From: UBA7662 sp036787895
GTDB lineage: Bacteria > Bacteroidota > Bacteroidia > UBA7662
Reading direction: 5' to 3'
DNA: 64,000 nucleotides
Assembly (NCBI GenBank): GCA_036787895.1
Contig: DAIQOK010000002.1
Coordinates: 1-64,000, forward strand
The notes beneath the pieces are model-generated. The model saw nothing but the letters and a program-made list of their open reading frames with translations, searched no databases and was not told the origin of the DNA. Made by a program: the position numbers and the translations under genes. Shown piece after piece: positions 16,299 to 24,601 of this stretch (position 1 is the first letter of the stretch; the number at the start of each line of letters is the position of its first letter).

Positions 16299-17684
16299 TT
16301 AGAGATTATAAATGATTTGAATGATTTTAGGCAAAACAGCAACTTCCAAATCGGTAACAGCTTTTTTATAGGCGGCTTCGCTGGCTTTTTCGTAATCAAG
16401 CTGTACACCTCGAATACCGGTGAGGGTCTGGCTAAAGCGTTCGACAGCTTGTTTGTCGGTAAGGCGGATTTTCAAATCAACCAGACTGTTGAACATCCCA
16501 TTGTTCACACTGCCCTGACGAACACTGGCATCGATAGTCAGCTGATAATCAGCCTGTGCAGCCTGATCGGTAAACTGTATGCCTTCGCTTCTCAATTTTT
16601 GCTGTACGGCCGATTGAAGCAAGGTCTGTTCAATGGCAGGATTAAATGTCTTTTCACTCGATTTCAGGAATACCAGCGGCCGTGCCACCGAAATAATCAC
16701 CTTCTCCCTGGCTATGGCTTGGGGATCGATGGCTTTAAGCCAAAGGGCGTAGTTCGGTTGGTTGCGTAACATCTGATCAAAATCGGGTTCAATGACGATT
16801 TCCTGGAGTTGCTCTTTGGACGCGATATTGCCGATGCGTAATCGACATACTCCTTGTTCGTCTGTAGTGCTGTTTCCAAGTATCGTGCCAGCGCCCTGAC
16901 TGAAACGGACCTTCAACGGAAAATTCCGAACTGCTTTGCCGTTAGATCTCGGATAGGATACACTAACGATGAGCTCTTCATCGACCGGATAACCAATTTT
17001 TCCTTTCAGATTGGTGGTATTCACTCGTATGGCTAAACTCCCTGCAGTGGTGTTGAGGGCACTCAGCAATTCATTGCCCAGGTAGATTTGTTTGCCCTCC
17101 TGCAATACCGGTAGCGGCTCATTCAGATATATTTTGATAGCTTCCAAGCCACGTATATAGGCAGCGAATGCTTCAGAGAGCTGTACACTGGCTGTTGCCT
17201 GCCTGGCTTTGTCGAAGTGATCGAGTGCCAGGCCAGATGCTGCCTGCATTTTATTGTTCTTCTGCTGTTGGTAGTCAGCTACCGACAACCGATAATACAT
17301 CCAATATTCCGTGTCGTTTTGCCAGGTAGCTGCCACAGCCACATTTTCCAGGTCGATAGACGTGGTCAGTTTGGTGAACGACCTGAACTCATCTGAAAAC
17401 ACCCGGTTACGTTCGAGTTGAGACTGCACAGAATTGGCTTGTACAGTTACTTTTATCTGGCTTACCAAATCGTTCAGCGCGTTCCGTTTGGCCTGTTCGA
17501 TATAATCGAAATTGTTACCCTTTTTGCGAGCCACGCCTATACCAATATATTCTCCCGGCACAATAGGTCGATCCATAACCCAGTCGGGACGTGCAGGCTC
17601 GGCTGGTGGAGGCGTTACCTGCCTTTTACTGCTGCAAGCCAACAGCATTGGAAGCCAAATCGAAAGCAATACAAACTGTCTCAT
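16299..17684 (-). CDS. LPP20-domain lipoprotein, large
   Basis: A 461-residue lipoprotein: short signal with the lipobox ending LLAC (Cys17). After it comes the LPP20-type domain, roughly residues 32-150, starting PDWVMDRPIVPGEYIGIGVA and containing AKRNALNDLVSQIKV. A middle part (about 215-320) with IRVNTTNLKGKIGYPVDEELIVSVSYP looks like a beta-sandwich. The C-terminal third (about 340-461) resembles a second alpha/beta domain. It overlaps the upstream CsgG-like gene by 4 bp, so the two are translated together. Such CsgG-LPP20 sets occur across Bacteroidota, function unknown. Confidence 0.75.
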   Translation of the reverse strand: MRQFVLLSIWLPMLLACSSKRQVTPPPAEPARPDWVMDRPIVPGEYIGIGVARKKGNNFDYIEQAKRNALNDLVSQIKVTVQANSVQSQLERNRVFSDEFRSFTKLTTSIDLENVAVAATWQNDTEYWMYYRLSVADYQQQKNNKMQAASGLALDHFDKARQATASVQLSEAFAAYIRGLEAIKIYLNEPLPVLQEGKQIYLGNELLSALNTTAGSLAIRVNTTNLKGKIGYPVDEELIVSVSYPRSNGKAVRNFPLKVRFSQGAGTILGNSTTDEQGVCRLRIGNIASKEQLQEIVIEPDFDQMLRNQPNYALWLKAIDPQAIAREKVIISVARPLVFLKSSEKTFNPAIEQTLLQSAVQQKLRSEGIQFTDQAAQADYQLTIDASVRQGSVNNGMFNSLVDLKIRLTDKQAVERFSQTLTGIRGVQLDYEKASEAAYKKAVTDLEVAVLPKIIQIIYNL

Positions 17685-19081
17685 TGGGTCCTCGACATTT
17701 CATAGGCCATCACCTGGTTGATAATACGATTACTGATGCGATTTTGCATGCTGACCATCATTTCGTTAATGGGTTTGAAATCGCGCTTGGCGTGTAAGAG
17801 ACTCTGAACTTCTCTTTGTTGGCTGTAGCTGGAGTAAACTTTATCACTTGGCAGATTTTCATTTCTCGATTTCCAGGAACCTGCCAGCAGATTGCGGGTA
17901 TTGCCCTCGTAGCTGATGTAACGAACTTCATCTCTTTCCTGGTGTTCCACCACGTCGGATGCCAACACAGTACCGGTTTCTGTAGAGATAAGTTGATATT
18001 GCACTTTTAAACGAACGGCACTTTCGCCCTGAAATTCAGAATACATTACCTTGCGGTAGCGAGTTTGCAGCTCCATTTTTTTGGTGGCCGGATTATACAC
18101 CTTCTCCTGGTAAGACTCATAACCGGTTCTTTCATGGTGCCGCATATTGGGATGATTCACGCCAAAATCGAGAACCTTACCCGTAAGTATGGCCTTGGCC
18201 CCCATTAACTCACCTGCAATCACAGCCAGATTATCATTGGCATTGTTGGCCAGACTTAATTTCTGCTCTTTAATCAGCTTCTCGGTATGCTCACGATCAA
18301 TAACTATGATAAATTCATTGTTTGCCCCTGCCAGATCACTGATAATATAACTGTTGATGGTGATCGGATAAGCGTAACTGGATGCATTTTCAAAGGGCAT
18401 TACTGCCACGGTAATTGTGGCTCTTTCTTTGGCAATACGGCGCAAATTTGCCACGTCCTTGTAATTGGCTTGTAATCCGAACACCTGATTAAAATTCATA
18501 TAGGCCTTGCGGTAATTGCCGGCTTCAAAATAGCCCAGTCCTGCTTCATAAGTTGGAATAACAACCGACATCTTTTTAAGCGCATCCACATCCTTATAAG
18601 CAGGATCGAGCAGGCTGATTTCTTTAAAAAGCTGTTCAGCCTCCCTGAATTTTTTTTGCTCGAGTAGGTTATTCCCGCTTTGGTAAAGTTGCTGCAGATA
18701 ACTCTGGAGATCTTCGGTATAATAGGTAGTGTAGTAAGTCGGCAATTCCAGTTCTACGCCGTAAAATGTAACGTCTTTATAGAACTTATCGGCTTTTCGA
18801 TAGCTGTATACGGCATCCTTCAACTGGTTTTCGTTGTGTGCGCGGAAAAATTTATCGAGATAAACGTTTAATGCCTTTTGTGCAGAATTACGCAAGCCAA
18901 TTCGTGCGTCAACATAGGTGCGGTCATTGGCCAAAGCCATCATAAATGACAGCGAGGCTTCGTCGTATACCCCGGCCTCGGCCAGTTTGTTGCCTTTTTT
19001 GGTGTAAGTTCTCGCCGGTGAGCAAGCAATAGCCAACAACAAAAGCAAAAAACTTAGGGTATGGACTGCAAAACGTTTCAT
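17681..19081 (-). CDS. CsgG-family outer-membrane lipoprotein with TPR-like N-terminus
   Basis: A 466-residue lipoprotein with Cys20 in the lipobox (LLAIAC). Residues about 25-215 contain helix pairs that look like TPR repeats (GKLAEAGVYDEASLSFMMAL, LLEQKKFREAEQLFKEI, GYFEAGNYRKAYMNF). From about residue 225 the CsgG core begins: TVAVMPFENASS, then a block with IIVIDREHTEKLIKEQ and GAKAILTGKVLDFG. CsgG forms the curli export pore, but no csgA/B/E/F genes are visible here, so this is a CsgG-like protein of another system. First gene of a three-gene operon with two LPP20-type lipoproteins. Confidence 0.82.
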   Translation of the reverse strand: MKRFAVHTLSFLLLLLAIACSPARTYTKKGNKLAEAGVYDEASLSFMMALANDRTYVDARIGLRNSAQKALNVYLDKFFRAHNENQLKDAVYSYRKADKFYKDVTFYGVELELPTYYTTYYTEDLQSYLQQLYQSGNNLLEQKKFREAEQLFKEISLLDPAYKDVDALKKMSVVIPTYEAGLGYFEAGNYRKAYMNFNQVFGLQANYKDVANLRRIAKERATITVAVMPFENASSYAYPITINSYIISDLAGANNEFIIVIDREHTEKLIKEQKLSLANNANDNLAVIAGELMGAKAILTGKVLDFGVNHPNMRHHERTGYESYQEKVYNPATKKMELQTRYRKVMYSEFQGESAVRLKVQYQLISTETGTVLASDVVEHQERDEVRYISYEGNTRNLLAGSWKSRNENLPSDKVYSSYSQQREVQSLLHAKRDFKPINEMMVSMQNRISNRIINQVMAYEMSRTQ

Positions 19082-19209
19082 TGTTCAAGATGCTAAAATA
19101 AGGATTCGATAGTTGGGTAGGTTATGTTTCCCGGCAGTTCAAGTATTGTACCAAAATCTGCTGTGGCATGATTTTTTTAGTTCGATTTAAACATTTTACT
19201 CTAGTTTAT

Positions 19210-19683
19210 TTACCACAGTGAGCTGATTATCAACCAAAAAACATAAATAGCATAGGCCAGTTTTAGCAAGGTGCCTGCTACAAAACCCAAAAAAGAACCT
19301 AAAGCCGACCGCCAGGCTTGCTGCTGTTGAGTACCGGCTGCCAGCTCTCCCAAAAAGGCGCCAGCGAATGGGCCAAGTACGATTCCCAGTGGGGCGAAAA
19401 ACAAGCCCAACACCAACCCGATAGTCGCGCCTCTCACGCCAGCCGGTGTGCCTCCAAACTGTTTGGTTCCCCAAATGGGTATGTAATAATCAAGCACAGA
19501 AATGCCTGCCACTACCGCAGCATGCAGGGAAAGTTCCCAACCAGTCAGTCCACTGTTTGGTATAAAATACAGACAAAGTAATCCCAGCCAGGCCAGGGGC
19601 GGTCCGGGAAGTATGGGCAAAAAACTGCCCATGAAGCCTAAGATTACGGCTACAAATGCCAGCAGGTATAAGATGGTCTCCAC
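19210..19683 (-). CDS. DUF456 membrane protein
   Basis: A 157-residue membrane protein with about four to five helices rich in Gly and Pro. LPILPGPPLAWLGLL near residue 24 and the repeated glycine pattern GATIGLVLGLFFAPLGIVLGPFAGAFLGEL (read in two pieces, residues about 85-115) are typical of DUF456. The start is GTG at 19683; a near-match to the -7 box lies two bases upstream. It is monocistronic between the CsgG operon and manC. Function unknown. Confidence 0.85.
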   Translation of the reverse strand: METILYLLAFVAVILGFMGSFLPILPGPPLAWLGLLCLYFIPNSGLTGWELSLHAAVVAGISVLDYYIPIWGTKQFGGTPAGVRGATIGLVLGLFFAPLGIVLGPFAGAFLGELAAGTQQQQAWRSALGSFLGFVAGTLLKLAYAIYVFWLIISSLW

Positions 19684-19775
19684 AACAAGTATAAATTCTC
19701 ATTGAATATACAAAGTCGATGGTGAATCACCGACGGTCAAAACAACAATAGTAAATCCAAATGCCGCTTTCGATG

Positions 19776-19783
19776 TATATTTG
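19776..19783 (+). promoter_or_regulatory. Possible -7 box of manC (TATATTTG)
   Basis: Exact TAnnTTTG match that ends three bases before the ATG at 19787. If used, the mRNA would start within the first codons or be leaderless. No clear -33 TTG at the expected spacing. Confidence 0.35.
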
Positions 19784-19786
19784 AAC

Positions 19787-21082
19787 ATGATAAACCTGAT
19801 ACTGTCTGGTGGAAGTGGCACCCGGCTATGGCCACTCTCGCGGAAGCTGATGCCAAAACAATTCTATCCCTTGCTGGGGGAAAAAACGCTTTTTGAACTA
19901 ACAGTTGAACGTAATGCTGGTTTTTGTTCCGATTATTGGATAGTTACCAATAAAGATCAAGCCCTGCTGGCAGAAACTCAGATGGGAAGTCATGAAGCAA
20001 AACTCATACTGGAGCCGGTAGGTAGAAATACCGCTCCTGCCATTGCCCTTGTTTGTCATGCAGTATCACCCAGTACCGTTATTCTCGTCAGCGCCAGCGA
20101 TCACCTCATCAAAAAACAAGCAGCATACGAAACAGTAGTAAAAAAGGCAAAAACATTGGCAGAAAGTGGCTTTTTAGTCACCTTTGGTATTCAACCGCAC
20201 TATGCCGAAACCGGTTACGGCTATATAGAATACGACGGCGAGAAAGTAGTATCTTTCAAAGAAAAGCCCGATGCCGCAACCGCTGAAACCTACCTGAAAA
20301 GTGGTCGCTATTTGTGGAACAGCGGCATGTTTTGCTTTACTGCCGGTGCATTTCTCGCTGAATTAAAAACCTATTGCCCGGAAGTTTACGAAAGCTCAAA
20401 AACTGCCTTAAATAAACAGCCGCTTAATGCCGAAGTGATACAAATTGCACTGGAGGATATGCAGGCCATACCCGACATCAGTATCGACTATGGGGTGATG
20501 GAAAAAAGTGATAAAGTACGAGTGATTCCTGCGGATATCGGCTGGAGTGATTTGGGCAGCTTTGATGCGCTTTATGCAGAAATGCAGCAAGACGAAAAGG
20601 GCAACACCCTGGCCGACATGTGCGATTATCTTGGAGCCAAAGGCAATTTAGTATTCAATAAATCTGATAGTCGCCTGGTTTTGCTGGATGTTGAAGATTT
20701 GCTCATCGTAAAAACACAAACAGCTACGCTTATTGGTAAAAGGGGGCAGTCACAACAGGTCAAAAAAGCAGTAGATTTTCTCAAAAAAGAAAATGCTTGG
20801 GAATTAAATACGCACGAGCATATGGTTTTGTCGTATGGTGTACAACGTATTGTAAGTTCTACCCCTGAATATGAATTACTTGAACTATTCCTCCATCCTG
20901 GTGAGTCGATACAGACTCACCCCGGTGAGCATATAGCCATCCAACTCGTTTCAGGAAGTTTAAAAATAAACGGAGACGCCCTCCAACCGGGTGAAAGTAA
21001 AAACGGACAAAAAGAAAGTCTTACGCTAGTAAATACCGACATGGAACAACCTTGTTTGCTGCTCATAACCCATCTGCATTGA
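19787..21082 (+). CDS. manC: Mannose-1-phosphate guanylyltransferase (ManC/CpsB type)
   Basis: Makes GDP-mannose from mannose-1-phosphate and GTP. The nucleotidyl-transfer loop LILSGGSGTRLWPLSR lies at the N-terminus, followed by MPKQF, the EPVGRNTAPA motif, SASDH, FKEKPD and WNSGMF. The last 70 residues form a cupin-like tail (PGESIQTHPGEHIAIQLVSG), as in bifunctional enzymes, but it is too short to be sure of phosphomannose isomerase activity. I chose ATG at 19787 over TTG at 19781. Its stop codon overlaps the next start (TTGA), coupling it to the Wzi-like gene. It could serve the large polysaccharide locus 5 kb downstream. Confidence 0.92.
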   Translation: MINLILSGGSGTRLWPLSRKLMPKQFYPLLGEKTLFELTVERNAGFCSDYWIVTNKDQALLAETQMGSHEAKLILEPVGRNTAPAIALVCHAVSPSTVILVSASDHLIKKQAAYETVVKKAKTLAESGFLVTFGIQPHYAETGYGYIEYDGEKVVSFKEKPDAATAETYLKSGRYLWNSGMFCFTAGAFLAELKTYCPEVYESSKTALNKQPLNAEVIQIALEDMQAIPDISIDYGVMEKSDKVRVIPADIGWSDLGSFDALYAEMQQDEKGNTLADMCDYLGAKGNLVFNKSDSRLVLLDVEDLLIVKTQTATLIGKRGQSQQVKKAVDFLKKENAWELNTHEHMVLSYGVQRIVSSTPEYELLELFLHPGESIQTHPGEHIAIQLVSGSLKINGDALQPGESKNGQKESLTLVNTDMEQPCLLLITHLH

Positions 21083-22647
21083 AAAGAATTTTATTTTTTC
21101 TGATTTTCCTTAGTCAAACTATGGTCGCTCAGCAGCCACCATTGAATCTTCAGCAAAACCGTTTGTGGTATTTGGAACGTGAATCAGGTTTTAGTCGGCT
21201 GGACAATAGAACGCATACCGCTATTCGTCCTTGGCTGGCAACTGATAGCAAACCAATTTTAGCCGATAGCCTGGGTGATGAACGAAAAAACTTTTTCTAC
21301 AGTAAGACCTATCGTGAACATTTGGTGAACTACCAGAGTGATGATTGGTCAATTCAGCTCGACCCCATCGTGGATTTGCAATATGGTGGGGCCAGCAGCG
21401 GCAACCTTTGGACAAATACACGCGCTGTACAACTGCAGGGTAATATTGGGACTAAATTTGCCTTTTACTCCAGCTTTTTTGAGACACAGGGTCGCTACCC
21501 CTTGCATGTCAATCAATTTGTGCAACAGCGAACCGTGCTTCCGGCACAAGGCTTTTCAAGAACCAATGAAAAAGGCATACACGATAATTCACAGTCGGTA
21601 GCCTACATTTCTTATTCCCCCAATAAATATTTTAATTTCCAACTGGGGCACGACCGCCATTTTATTGGAGATGGTTACCGGTCACTGCTTCTTTCGGATG
21701 CCAATTTCCCCCACCCCTATTTTCGTATACTCACCTCCATCGGACCATTCCAGTATATGTATTTGATCAGCCAGTACAGTGATTTAATGGCGCCCCGATT
21801 GTCAAATGCATTGGGAAACCGGCAAAAATATTCTGCCATCGGTTATCTGGATTGGCAAATCTCGAAACGATTTACGCTCGGTTTTTTCCAGGCTGTCGTA
21901 TGGCAGGCTGATGATTCGACCGGGAGAAGGGGATTGGATTTTAATTATCTGAACCCATTTATATTTCTGAGGCCGGTAGAATTTAGCCTAGGTTCGGAAG
22001 GAAATATGCTGCTTGGACTGAATGCCAAACTGAAACTAACCGACTATCACCAATTGTATGGCCAGTTTATCTTAGACGAATTTGATTTTCCCAAAATCCT
22101 TGCCCAGAATGGATATTGGGCCAATAAATACGGTTTTCAACTAGGTTATAAAGGCTTTGAGCTATTCGGCATCCCCAATTTGTCGGCCCAGACCGAGGTC
22201 AACATCGTACGCCCTTTCACTTACAGCCATTGGACCAGCCTGACCAACTACGGTCAATACAATGAACCTTTGGCCCATCCTTTCGGGGCCAATTTTAAAG
22301 AGTGGACTAGCTTTGTAAACTACCGTCATAAACGGTATTATGGTCAATTGCAATTTATGCTGGCACAGATTGGTCTTGATCAGGACAGGTTAAGTTATGG
22401 GCAGGATATTTTCACAAGTTATTTTGCGCGAGCGGCTGAAGAGGGGAATACCATTGGACAAGGTCTGACTACCAATATACTATTCGGCGGCCTAAAGGCT
22501 GGTTATATTTTGAATACCCAAACTAATCTCCGATTGGAGCTTACGCTTCAACAGCGCACGGCGAGCAACAGTTTGGGTAACCAACAGGACAATTGGATTA
22601 CCGTAGGCCTGGTTAGTGGCATCAGGAATTTGTATTATGATTTTTAG
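21079..22647 (+). CDS. Wzi/RemB-like outer-membrane beta-barrel protein (capsule assembly)
   Basis: A 522-residue exported protein: signal peptide MKRILFFLIFLSQTMVAQ, then a beta-rich body with aromatic residues at regular spacing and a terminal aromatic (YYDF), as expected for an outer-membrane barrel. The block GHDRHFIGDGYRSLLLSDA is a hallmark of Bacteroidota proteins related to Wzi and to the gliding protein RemB. Wzi-type proteins attach capsule to the cell surface. The start is TTG at 21079 because it overlaps the manC stop by 4 bp and gives a clean signal peptide. Operon with manC supports a surface polysaccharide role. Confidence 0.78.
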   Translation: MKRILFFLIFLSQTMVAQQPPLNLQQNRLWYLERESGFSRLDNRTHTAIRPWLATDSKPILADSLGDERKNFFYSKTYREHLVNYQSDDWSIQLDPIVDLQYGGASSGNLWTNTRAVQLQGNIGTKFAFYSSFFETQGRYPLHVNQFVQQRTVLPAQGFSRTNEKGIHDNSQSVAYISYSPNKYFNFQLGHDRHFIGDGYRSLLLSDANFPHPYFRILTSIGPFQYMYLISQYSDLMAPRLSNALGNRQKYSAIGYLDWQISKRFTLGFFQAVVWQADDSTGRRGLDFNYLNPFIFLRPVEFSLGSEGNMLLGLNAKLKLTDYHQLYGQFILDEFDFPKILAQNGYWANKYGFQLGYKGFELFGIPNLSAQTEVNIVRPFTYSHWTSLTNYGQYNEPLAHPFGANFKEWTSFVNYRHKRYYGQLQFMLAQIGLDQDRLSYGQDIFTSYFARAAEEGNTIGQGLTTNILFGGLKAGYILNTQTNLRLELTLQQRTASNSLGNQQDNWITVGLVSGIRNLYYDF

Positions 22648-22896
22648 TCGCGCAGGGAACGCAAGCTTTTTATCGGCGCGTGGGGTGCGAGGAACTTTGT
22701 AGCGGCAGACCTTTAGTCGGTGTTTTGGGTTAACGGACTTTAATACGTCCGTCGGTTTAACGGTAATTTGCCTAATATGAATTTTAGCTTTTCAAAACGT
22801 CTAGTGAAAGTTTAGAATCAGAAATCAGAGTGAAAAGAGGAAATGAGACCATCCGAGACCATCCAAAAAAGTGTGCCAACTTCAAACTTCTCAACC
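22648..22896. other. Intergenic region between convergent genes
   Basis: This 249-bp gap separates the Wzi-like gene from the convergent ligase gene. It holds a weak inverted repeat around acggac/gtccgt near 22734-22753, a direct duplication of gagaccatcc near 22846-22866, and GAAGTTTGA-type repeats at the right end. No open frame, strong terminator or RNA gene was seen. Confidence 0.6.
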
Positions 22897-22921
22897 TCAA
22901 ACTTCCCTTTCTTCAAACTTC
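22879..22921. repeat. Three copies of a TTCAAACTTC (GAAGTTTGA) motif at the end of the ligase gene
   Basis: Copies: acttcaaacttc 22879-22890, ctcaaacttc 22896-22905 and cttcaaacttc 22911-22921 on the + strand. The stop codon of the minus-strand ligase gene (22897-22899) lies inside the middle copy and the last residues GKFEEREV are encoded by the repeats. This type of AT-rich direct repeat is common between Bacteroidota genes. Confidence 0.75.
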
Positions 22922-24147
22922 CCCCGCCTTGGTGTCAAATAAAACAATGTCGCAAAAATCCCAAAAAATAGCACTCCCCTATGCCAAAAAAGAATCGTCT
23001 CGGTTTGCAGACACAAAAAGACAAAAAGCATAAAAGCAGCCCAGAGCCAGTTCTGATTAAGATAGGCCTTTCTCCAGGCCCAGACAAATATGAAAAATAA
23101 TAAAACCAGCTGTACCAAGCCTCCGTAAACCATATTCTCTACAAATTGGTTATGACTGTTTAGTTGATCATCGATGGCAATCTGAAGCCCTTTTTTCGCA
23201 TAAACAGCCCGCAGTTCGTCTTTCCCATCGCCTGCACCGGTACCCAGGAGATAATTGTCGTGTATGACTTCGCCAGCACATTCCCACAAGGCCAATCGAA
23301 TACTGATACCATTATAATCAGCAGCTTGATATGTTGCCATATCGTAGGATAATCCTTCAGTTACCTCCATCAGCCTTCCTTTCACTGTGGGCGGCAAAAA
23401 AGGCAAAGTACCCAGCAATCCAACGGCCAGGACCAACAAAAGCAAGATGGGTTTGAGTCGTTTAGCACGGATAGCAAAAAAAACAAGCCCCAGGCTGAGT
23501 GTAATAAATGCGGCAAAAAGGGTCATTCTGCCATTTAACATGACAAGAAATACGGCAGTGAAACCCATAAAACTGATGGTTGTTATTTGCCATCTCCAGG
23601 TTTTGATGTATACCAGGTAAAAACAAATCGCCATACTGATCACCAGGTTCAAACTGAAATACCCCGGATGCATTACAGGCGCAGCAAGTACAGTATAGGA
23701 TAAGTTGTAAGCAATGGCGTAACCATCAAAATCAGTTAAAGCTTGTAAGCGCATACAAGCTGCAAACACAGCATAAAGCATAGCGCCCAAAGAGGCCAAA
23801 ATATGCGTTTTAAACAGCCAGATAACATCATTTAGACCAGGTGGTCGAAGCAAAAACAAAAATGGAAGTAAAAGAAGTACCAATTGCGTGCTCAAATTTG
23901 ACCAGCCATCCGTCAGATTTGATGTCCAGCTCATCGAAAGAAGCTGCCAACTGAAATATACAGCCCAGAGATGCCACCAGCGACTAGCTAAAGCCCCTCG
24001 CCAATTGAGCTGTTTACTGTGGTACCCTAGAACAAGTAGCAGAAATAAGAGTGCATAGCTGCTATACCAAACCGGAAAAAACTGGCTGATTAATAAAAGC
24101 GACCAGGCCAAACGTATTGGCCAGCCCATAGCAACGCTATTCAGCAT
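22897..24147 (-). CDS. O-antigen ligase/polymerase family membrane protein (WaaL/Wzy type)
   Basis: A 416-residue protein with about ten to twelve membrane helices and a long external loop. The loop carries the features of the Wzy_C family: GISIRLALWECAGEVIHDN followed by LLGTGAGDGKDEL and HNQFVENMVYGG, where Arg and His residues are usually essential. Such proteins transfer lipid-linked glycan to lipid A core (WaaL), polymerise O units (Wzy) or glycosylate proteins. Which of these cannot be decided. Two in-frame ATG codons are possible (24147 and 24129). It is the only minus-strand gene between the plus-strand manC and gtrA pairs, and its 3' end has been reshaped by repeats. Confidence 0.8.
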   Translation of the reverse strand: MLNSVAMGWPIRLAWSLLLISQFFPVWYSSYALLFLLLVLGYHSKQLNWRGALASRWWHLWAVYFSWQLLSMSWTSNLTDGWSNLSTQLVLLLLPFLFLLRPPGLNDVIWLFKTHILASLGAMLYAVFAACMRLQALTDFDGYAIAYNLSYTVLAAPVMHPGYFSLNLVISMAICFYLVYIKTWRWQITTISFMGFTAVFLVMLNGRMTLFAAFITLSLGLVFFAIRAKRLKPILLLLVLAVGLLGTLPFLPPTVKGRLMEVTEGLSYDMATYQAADYNGISIRLALWECAGEVIHDNYLLGTGAGDGKDELRAVYAKKGLQIAIDDQLNSHNQFVENMVYGGLVQLVLLFFIFVWAWRKAYLNQNWLWAAFMLFVFLCLQTETILFWHRGVLFFGIFATLFYLTPRRGKFEEREV

Positions 24148-24208
24148 TTTAGGTTATTTTGCACGTTCAATTGACCAGACAATAGCATAGCGCAACAAGA
24201 TACGAAGG

Positions 24209-24601
24209 ATGGAAAGCTTACAAGGAGACCTCTTTAAATTTCTTAAATTTGGTATAGTCGGGTTTTCCGGTTTGCTCATTGATTTCGCATTAACATGGCT
24301 GCTCAAAGAAAAAGCACGTATTTCTCCTTACTTAGCCAACGCTGCCGGATTTATGGTTGCTGCCAGCTCGAACTGGTATTTGAATCGTATATGGTCTTTC
24401 GAAAGTCAAAACAGTGAGCTTTTGGCTGAATATTCCGCCTTTATTATCGTATCGCTTTTGGGCTTGCTGATTAATACAGCCGCCTTATTTATCGGTGTCA
24501 AAAAGTTTAAGCTGAATTTTTATTTAGCCAAAGCCGCAGCCATTGCAGTTACCACTTTCTGGAACTTCTTTGCAAATTATTACTACACTTTTGCCGGATG
24601 A
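24209..24601 (+). CDS. GtrA-family membrane protein
   Basis: A 130-residue protein with four membrane helices, matching GtrA: FLKFGIVGFSGLLIDFALTW at the N-terminus, then NAAGFMVAASSNWYLNRIWSF, and FFANYYYTF at the C-terminus. GtrA proteins are thought to flip undecaprenyl-phosphate-linked glucose or other sugars to the periplasmic side. The stop overlaps the next gene start (ATGA), so it forms a pair with the GT39-type glycosyltransferase, which probably uses the flipped donor. Confidence 0.88.
   Translation: MESLQGDLFKFLKFGIVGFSGLLIDFALTWLLKEKARISPYLANAAGFMVAASSNWYLNRIWSFESQNSELLAEYSAFIIVSLLGLLINTAALFIGVKKFKLNFYLAKAAAIAVTTFWNFFANYYYTFAG

Noticed and set aside
17681..19081. Curli secretion operon
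   Set aside because: Only the CsgG-like pore domain is present; curlin repeats and csgE/csgF were not found.
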